Assembly: GCA_023665575.1 (NCBI GenBank)
Contig: JAMPDQ010000001.1
Location: 116,063 to 155,498 of the forward strand
DNA from: Candidatus Amulumruptor caecigallinarius
GTDB lineage: Bacteria > Bacteroidota > Bacteroidia > Bacteroidales > Muribaculaceae
Direction of reading: 5' to 3'
DNA: 39,436 nucleotides
Position numbers and translations under genes: made by a program. Shown here in pieces: positions 34,921 to 39,436 of the stretch (position 1 is the stretch's first letter; each line of letters begins with the position of its first letter). The notes below the pieces were generated by a model. It searched no databases and was not told the DNA's origin. It saw nothing but the letters and a program-made list of their open reading frames with translations.

Positions 34921-34927
34921 CTCCTTA
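34921..34927 (-). promoter_or_regulatory. Shine-Dalgarno sequence of rplW overlapping the rplD stop
   Basis: On the minus strand TAAGGAG (34927-34921) combines the rplD stop TAA with an AAGGAG ribosome-binding site, seven bases before the rplW ATG. The arrangement would couple rplW translation to termination at rplD. Confidence 0.7.
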
Positions 34928-35560
34928 TTTGAAATCGTTAATGACTTCGATGCCGCCTTCTGTTACGAGCATTGCATCGTTATTGAGCACAGCATACGCG
35001 TTCAGATCAATTGCTTGTGCAAGCATAGCGTTGGGAACATTGCGCACCGAGAGGAGCACATTTTTGTCTTGCTGTGCAAACACGAGGAGAACCTTCTTAT
35101 TCTCGAGCTTAAAGCTTTTGGCCACTTCGAGCCAGCTTTTTGTGCGGGGAGCATCGAAAGTGAAATTCTCCACAACGATAATTTTCTTATCGTTGGCTTT
35201 TGAAGTGAGAGCGATTTTTCTTGCGAGGCTCTTCATCTTCTTGTTAAGCTTGCTGCGATAGTCGCGAGGACGGGGACCGAACACGCGTGCACCGTGATAG
35301 AGCACCGGAGAGTTCAAATCTCCTCGGCGAGCACCGCCACCGCCCTTCTGGCGGCCGATTTTGCGGGTTGAATAGCTCACTTCGCTGCGTTCCTTGCTCT
35401 TATGTGTTCCCTGACGTTGGTTGCCCAGATACTGCTTGATGTCGAGATAAAGGGTGTGCTCAGCATTGCCCTCGCTCAAATCGCGCGCGAACACCTCGTC
35501 GTTCAGAGTGACTTTACGTCCTGTATCTTCGCCTTTGATGTTATAAACTGATAATTCCAT
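34925..35560 (-). CDS. rplD: 50S ribosomal protein L4
   Basis: uL4 binds 23S rRNA early, reaches the exit tunnel and in E. coli represses the S10 operon. The 211-residue protein shows the conserved loop KERSEVSYSTRKIGRQKGGG, GDLNSPVLYHGARVFGPRPR and the C-terminal VLNNDAMLVTEGGIEVI. Its start overlaps the rplC stop by one base (TAATG), suggesting coupled translation. Confidence 0.98.
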   Translation of the reverse strand: MELSVYNIKGEDTGRKVTLNDEVFARDLSEGNAEHTLYLDIKQYLGNQRQGTHKSKERSEVSYSTRKIGRQKGGGGARRGDLNSPVLYHGARVFGPRPRDYRSKLNKKMKSLARKIALTSKANDKKIIVVENFTFDAPRTKSWLEVAKSFKLENKKVLLVFAQQDKNVLLSVRNVPNAMLAQAIDLNAYAVLNNDAMLVTEGGIEVINDFK

Positions 35561-36177
35561 TATTTCTCAACTGTAACTATTGAACCTTTGGGTCCGGGAA
35601 CGGAACCTTTAATCATTAATAAATTGTGCTCGGGAAGCACTTTAATCACCTGGAGATTCTGCACGGTGACACGCTCATTGCCCATTTGTCCGGCCATACG
35701 GAGACCTTTGAACACTTTTGCGGGATACGAGCAGGCACCGATAGAACCCGGGGCGCGCAGACGGTTGTGCTGGCCGTGAGTGCTCTGACCCACACCACCG
35801 AAACCGTGACGCTTCACTACTCCCTGGAAACCTTTACCTTTGGATGTGCCGACGACATCGACAAAAGTACCCTCCTGAAAAAGCTCCACTGTGAGCGTGT
35901 CGCCCGGGGCAGGCATGGTTTCAAACGATTTGAACTCGGCCAAGTGTCTTTGGGGAGCTACGCCTGCTTTCTTGAAGTGGCCGGCGGCGGGCTTGTTGAT
36001 GTGCTTCTCCTTAGCTTCCTGGAAACCAATCTGCACAGCCTCATAGCCGTCTTTTTCCACTGTCTTGATTTGCGTAACCACACAAGGACCAACTTCGATA
36101 ACAGTGCACGGAATATTTTTTCCGTCGGCACTGAAAACGGATGTCATTCCGATTTTCTTTCCTAATAATCCTGGCAT
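35560..36177 (-). CDS. rplC: 50S ribosomal protein L3
   Basis: uL3 nucleates large-subunit assembly and extends towards the peptidyl-transferase centre. The 205-residue protein shows [36 protein letters not shown] and [15 protein letters not shown]. Its leader is a 114-base spacer with a perfect 12-bp hairpin. Confidence 0.98.
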   Translation of the reverse strand: MPGLLGKKIGMTSVFSADGKNIPCTVIEVGPCVVTQIKTVEKDGYEAVQIGFQEAKEKHINKPAAGHFKKAGVAPQRHLAEFKSFETMPAPGDTLTVELFQEGTFVDVVGTSKGKGFQGVVKRHGFGGVGQSTHGQHNRLRAPGSIGACSYPAKVFKGLRMAGQMGNERVTVQNLQVIKVLPEHNLLMIKGSVPGPKGSIVTVEK

Positions 36178-36291
36178 TTCTTTTATTGTTTGTGGTTGTA
36201 TTTTTTATTCAAGTTTTTCAAGCTGCGAAGAGCTTGAAAAACCTGAAGATTATATTTAAGATATCAGAGGTTGAATCAATGAAAACACCTC
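36178..36291 (-). promoter_or_regulatory. structured rpsJ-rplC spacer, candidate leader RNA
   Basis: GTTTTTCAAGCT (36213-36224) pairs perfectly with AGCTTGAAAAAC (36231-36242) around a 6-base loop. A second stem, AGAGGT (36266-36271) / ACCTCT (36287-36292), reaches into the rpsJ stop codon. Neither is followed by a U-run on the minus strand, so they are unlikely to be terminators. In E. coli L4 regulates the S10 operon through a leader; a similar role here is inference. Confidence 0.5.
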
Positions 36292-36597
36292 TTACACTTT
36301 GATGCTCACATCAACTCCCGAGGGAAGTTCAAGCTTCATCAGTGCATCAACAGTCTTGGCAGTGCTGCTATAGATATCGATGAGACGCTGATATGAAGAG
36401 AGCTGGAACTGCTCACGGCTCTTCTTGTTGACAAAAGTCGAACGGTTAACCGTGAAAATGCGTTTGTGAGTGGGAAGAGGAATCGGGCCGCTAACCACTG
36501 CGCCTGTAGACTTCACGGTCTTTACAATCTTCTCAGCCGACTTGTCGACAAGATTATGATCGTAAGATTTGAGTTTTATTCTGATTTTCTGGCTCAT
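36292..36597 (-). CDS. rpsJ: 30S ribosomal protein S10 (NusE)
   Basis: uS10 is a head protein of the small subunit and, as NusE, a partner of NusB and NusG in transcription. The 101-residue protein begins [20 protein letters not shown] and includes [20 protein letters not shown] and [13 protein letters not shown]. It follows fusA by 15 bases, which joins the str and S10 operons. Confidence 0.98.
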   Translation of the reverse strand: MSQKIRIKLKSYDHNLVDKSAEKIVKTVKSTGAVVSGPIPLPTHKRIFTVNRSTFVNKKSREQFQLSSYQRLIDIYSSTAKTVDALMKLELPSGVDVSIKV

Positions 36598-36612
36598 ATT
36601 GTAGTTTGATAT

Positions 36613-38736
36613 TTATTTCAAAAGATCTACGCGGCCCTGGCATTCTGTGAGAACGTTGCGGGCGATTGAATTGCTTACTTCAGCATAATGGCTGAATGTC
36701 ATTGTGGATGTGGCGCGACCCGAGGTGATTGTGCGGAGTGCGGTTACGTATCCGAACATTTCGGCGAGAGGAGCCTTGGCCTTCACGATGCGTGCACCGG
36801 AGCGGCTTGTCTCCATTCCTTCCACCTGGCCGCGACGCTTGTTGAGGTCGCCAATCACATCACCCATTGACTCTTCCGGAGTAACCACCTCGATTTTCAT
36901 GATAGGCTCCATGAGCACCGGGCCGGCCTTTTCAGAGCCATGCTTGAATGCCTGGATCGCGCAAAGCTCGAATGACAGCTGGTCGGAATCGACAGGGTGG
37001 AATGAACCGTCAAGCAAAGTGACTTTGAGCTGCTCCACCGGATAACCGGCGAGCACGCCATTCTTCATTGCAGTCTGGAAGCCCTTCTGCACTGAAGGAA
37101 TATACTCTTTGGGCACGTTACCACCCTTCACTTCGTCTACGAACTGCAGGCTGCCTTCAAAGCCCTCATCGACGGGCTCGATTCGGACAATAATGTCGGC
37201 AAACTTACCGCGACCGCCGGTCTGCTTCTTGAATGTTTCGCGAAGTTCAACAGGCTTGGTGATAGCCTCCTTGTAGGTTACCTGCGGACGTCCCTGGTTG
37301 CATTCCACTTTGAACTCCCTGCGGAGACGGTCAATAATGATATCGAGGTGGAGCTCACCCATGCCGCTGATGACGGTCTGACCGGTTTCCTCGTTAGTTT
37401 CTACGCGGAATGTAGGGTCTTCTTCAGCAAGCTTCTGCAATCCCACTCCGAGTTTGTCAAGATCTTTCTGGGTTTTGGGCTCGACTGCGATACCAATCAC
37501 AGGATCCGGGAACTCCATAGCCTCAAGCACAATGGGATGGTTTTCATCGCAGAGCGTATCGCCGGTGCGGATATCTTTGAAGCCGACACCGGCACCGATA
37601 TCGCCGCAAGTGATTGCCTCTTTGGGATTTTGCTTGTTTGAGTGCATCTGGAACAGACGCGACACACGCTCCTTCTTGCCGCTACGCGAATTGAGCACAT
37701 AACTGCCGGCCTCGATATCGCCTGAATAAACGCGGAAGAAGCAGAGACGGCCCACATAGGGGTCGGTTGCAATTTTAAATGCGAGCGCGCACATGGGAGC
37801 TTCGCTGTTGGGTTCGCGAGTCTCCACCTCGTCGGGGTTGCCCGGTGCGTGGCCTTCCACAGCGCCGGCATCCTCGGGAGAAGGCAGATATGCGCATACG
37901 GCATCGAGCAGAGTCTGCACGCCCTTGTTTTTGAAAGAAGAACCGCAAATCATCGGGTTGATCTCCATTGCGAGAGTACCCTTGCGGATAGCAGCCTTGA
38001 TTTCGTCAACAGTAATGGTTGAGGGGTCGTCGAAATATTTCTCCATGAGCACGTCATCGAGTTCGGCGAGAGTTTCAAGCATTTTGTCGCGATATTCTTC
38101 GGCCTCATCGCGGAGCGATGAGGGAATTTCCTCCTCTGTATATTCAGCGCCCATTGTTTCATCGTGCCAGAAGATAGCCTTCATAGTGATGAGATCGACA
38201 ACGCCTTTGAACGATTCTTCGGCGCCGATGGGAATCTGAATAGGAAGAGGATTTGCACCGAGCACATCACGCAGCTGGCGCACCACTTCGAAGAAATTGG
38301 CGCCCGAGCGGTCCATCTTGTTGACATATCCGATTCTCGGCACATTATACTTGTCAGCCTGACGCCAAACGGTTTCACTTTGCGGCTCTACGCCTCCCAC
38401 GGCGCAGAAAGTTGCCACAGCGCCATCGAGCACACGCAAAGAGCGCTCCACCTCCACGGTGAAGTCAACGTGTCCCGGAGTGTCAATCAGGTTGATTTTA
38501 TATTTATTGTCATTATATTTCCAGAACGTGGTGGTGGCGGCGGAAGTAATAGTGATGCCGCGTTCCTGCTCCTGTTCCATCCAGTCCATCGTAGCGGCTC
38601 CGTCATGCACCTCGCCGATTTTGTGAGTAAGGCCGGTGTAGAACAGGATACGTTCGGAAGTTGTGGTTTTGCCGGCATCGATGTGGGCCATGATGCCGAT
38701 ATTACGTGTAAGTTTGAGGTCTTCGTGTTTAGCCAT
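36613..38736 (-). CDS. fusA: elongation factor G
   Basis: EF-G is the GTPase that drives translocation and, with RRF, ribosome recycling. The 707-residue protein has the G1 motif AHIDAGKTT, the switch [22 protein letters not shown] with G3, and the G4 motif NKMD, followed by domains II-V ([18 protein letters not shown] in domain III). It lies between rpsG and rpsJ, with no tuf gene between. Confidence 0.98.
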   Translation of the reverse strand: MAKHEDLKLTRNIGIMAHIDAGKTTTSERILFYTGLTHKIGEVHDGAATMDWMEQEQERGITITSAATTTFWKYNDNKYKINLIDTPGHVDFTVEVERSLRVLDGAVATFCAVGGVEPQSETVWRQADKYNVPRIGYVNKMDRSGANFFEVVRQLRDVLGANPLPIQIPIGAEESFKGVVDLITMKAIFWHDETMGAEYTEEEIPSSLRDEAEEYRDKMLETLAELDDVLMEKYFDDPSTITVDEIKAAIRKGTLAMEINPMICGSSFKNKGVQTLLDAVCAYLPSPEDAGAVEGHAPGNPDEVETREPNSEAPMCALAFKIATDPYVGRLCFFRVYSGDIEAGSYVLNSRSGKKERVSRLFQMHSNKQNPKEAITCGDIGAGVGFKDIRTGDTLCDENHPIVLEAMEFPDPVIGIAVEPKTQKDLDKLGVGLQKLAEEDPTFRVETNEETGQTVISGMGELHLDIIIDRLRREFKVECNQGRPQVTYKEAITKPVELRETFKKQTGGRGKFADIIVRIEPVDEGFEGSLQFVDEVKGGNVPKEYIPSVQKGFQTAMKNGVLAGYPVEQLKVTLLDGSFHPVDSDQLSFELCAIQAFKHGSEKAGPVLMEPIMKIEVVTPEESMGDVIGDLNKRRGQVEGMETSRSGARIVKAKAPLAEMFGYVTALRTITSGRATSTMTFSHYAEVSNSIARNVLTECQGRVDLLK

Positions 38737-38751
38737 TTTGTCTTAATCAAT

Positions 38752-39228
38752 TTAAAATCTGAAATGAGCGAACGCGCGGTTAGCCTCTGCCATACGGTGC
38801 ATATCCTCTTTTCTTTTGTAAGCACCGCCCTGGTCGTTGAAGGCATCGACGATTTCAGCCGCGAGCTTGTCGGCCATTGTCTTGCCGCCACGTTTGCGGG
38901 CGAAAATGATAAGATTTTTCATTGATATGGATTCCTTGCGGTCAGCGCGAATCTCAGTAGGCACCTGGAAAGTTGCGCCGCCGATACGGCGAGATTTCAC
39001 CTCCACCTGCGGGGTGACATTTTCGAGGGCTTTTTTCCAAATTTCGAGAGCACTTTTCTCTTCGTTGGGCATTTTGGCCTTCACGGTCTCCAATGCTGTA
39101 TAGAAGATAGTGTAAGCCGTATTTTTCTTCCCGTCATACATAAGATGATTCACAAATTTAGTCACTTTGACATCGTGAAACACGGGATCCGGCAGAATAA
39201 CCCTTTTCTTAGGCTTTGCTTTTCTCAT
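38752..39228 (-). CDS. rpsG: 30S ribosomal protein S7
   Basis: uS7 starts assembly of the small-subunit head and lies at the exit site. The 158-residue protein begins [18 protein letters not shown] and contains [20 protein letters not shown] and the C-terminal [14 protein letters not shown] chose the ATG at 39228; the one 13 codons upstream adds a non-conserved stretch. It follows rpsL by 133 bases. Confidence 0.98.
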   Translation of the reverse strand: MRKAKPKKRVILPDPVFHDVKVTKFVNHLMYDGKKNTAYTIFYTALETVKAKMPNEEKSALEIWKKALENVTPQVEVKSRRIGGATFQVPTEIRADRKESISMKNLIIFARKRGGKTMADKLAAEIVDAFNDQGGAYKRKEDMHRMAEANRAFAHFRF

Positions 39229-39361
39229 TGTTGAAAGTTTAATGTTTTGATTTGGCTGCTTATTCAATCTTCAACTCGGCTCTCTTGCCGGGTTTACTCA
39301 ACCTTTTAGCCATCCAATAAATCAAAAACGGTTTGAATTTGATTAACTTGTAAGCGGCAGA
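39229..39361 (-). other. rpsL-rpsG spacer with a possible 17-codon ORF
   Basis: This 133-base spacer is long for the cluster. A frame of 17 codons (39313-39260, [17 protein letters not shown]) contains a small hairpin, CGGC/GCCG around six bases. It has no recognised family; it may be a chance frame or a leader peptide. No promoter of the TTTG/TAnnTTTG type was identified. Confidence 0.35.
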
Positions 39362-39436
39362 TTATTTTTTGGCTGCCTTGGGACGTTTGGCTCCATATTT
39401 GGAGCGGCGCTGAGTGCGGCCCTGCACGCCTGCGGT
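39362..39436 (-). CDS. rpsL: 30S ribosomal protein S12, C-terminal fragment cut by window edge
   Basis: Only the last 24 codons are inside the window: TAGVQGRTQRRSKYGAKRPK and then AAKK before TAA. This is the conserved C-terminus of uS12, a decoding-centre protein. It heads the known part of the ribosomal cluster, upstream of rpsG and fusA. The rest lies beyond 39436. Confidence 0.95.
   Translation of the reverse strand, partial: TAGVQGRTQRRSKYGAKRPKAAKK

Noticed and set aside
38164-38925. Plus-strand frame of 253 codons across fusA and rpsG
   Set aside because: It is antisense to two certain genes, with no domain and no plausible start context.

Overview
The window is chromosomal DNA from a member of the Bacteroidales, most likely Muribaculaceae or a close relative. 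This rests on several signs: DUF3078, DUF3109 and T9SS-plug (DUF5103) genes, a serine protease with a type IX secretion C-terminal sorting domain, a SusA-type neopullulanase, TTTG/TAnnTTTG-type promoters, near absence of Shine-Dalgarno sequences, and one fused str-S10-spc-alpha ribosomal cluster (rpsL-rpsG-fusA-rpsJ...) without tuf or adk. The family-level placement is inference. I see no phage, insertion sequence, CRISPR array, or toxin or defence island.

Positions 1-4445 (+): an intergenic region with a long palindrome and a promoter, then an S41 C-terminal processing protease, a DUF3078 outer-membrane-type protein, and two small exported proteins of unknown function. Positions 4482-7792 (-): a SusA-like GH13 neopullulanase followed by a CLC-family chloride transporter or channel. 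Positions 7793-8235 and 10315-10677 are the two longest gene-free stretches. Both carry copies of a dispersed hairpin repeat, which recurs near 21.2 kb. Between them lies a subtilisin-like protease with a T9SS sorting domain. Positions 10678-16881 (+): a TPR-like sensor-kinase-like protein, a PcrA/UvrD helicase and a type I pullulanase. A convergent tRNA-Arg(CCG) follows on the minus strand with its own promoter. Positions 17173-21133 (+) hold a tightly packed set: uracil-DNA glycosylase, T9SS plug protein, DUF3109 protein and cardiolipin synthase.

Positions 21335-39436 (-): 33 translation and transcription genes read from right to left, from rpsL (cut by the window edge) to rplQ, ending at a bidirectional terminator that faces cardiolipin synthase. 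Most spacers are a few bases. Four are long and structured (rpsL-rpsG, rpsJ-rplC, rpsN-rpsH, rpsK-rpsD) and are candidate ribosomal-protein leader RNAs. Two genes, rplF and rplW, have clear Shine-Dalgarno sequences while the rest of the cluster has A-rich leaders.

Functionally, the left half serves the envelope, starch use and secretion: two periplasmic alpha-glucan enzymes without susC/susD, a T9SS cargo and a T9SS component, and lipid synthesis. The right half is core translation. The most interesting unexplained material is non-coding: the repeated hairpin element and the structured operon spacers.
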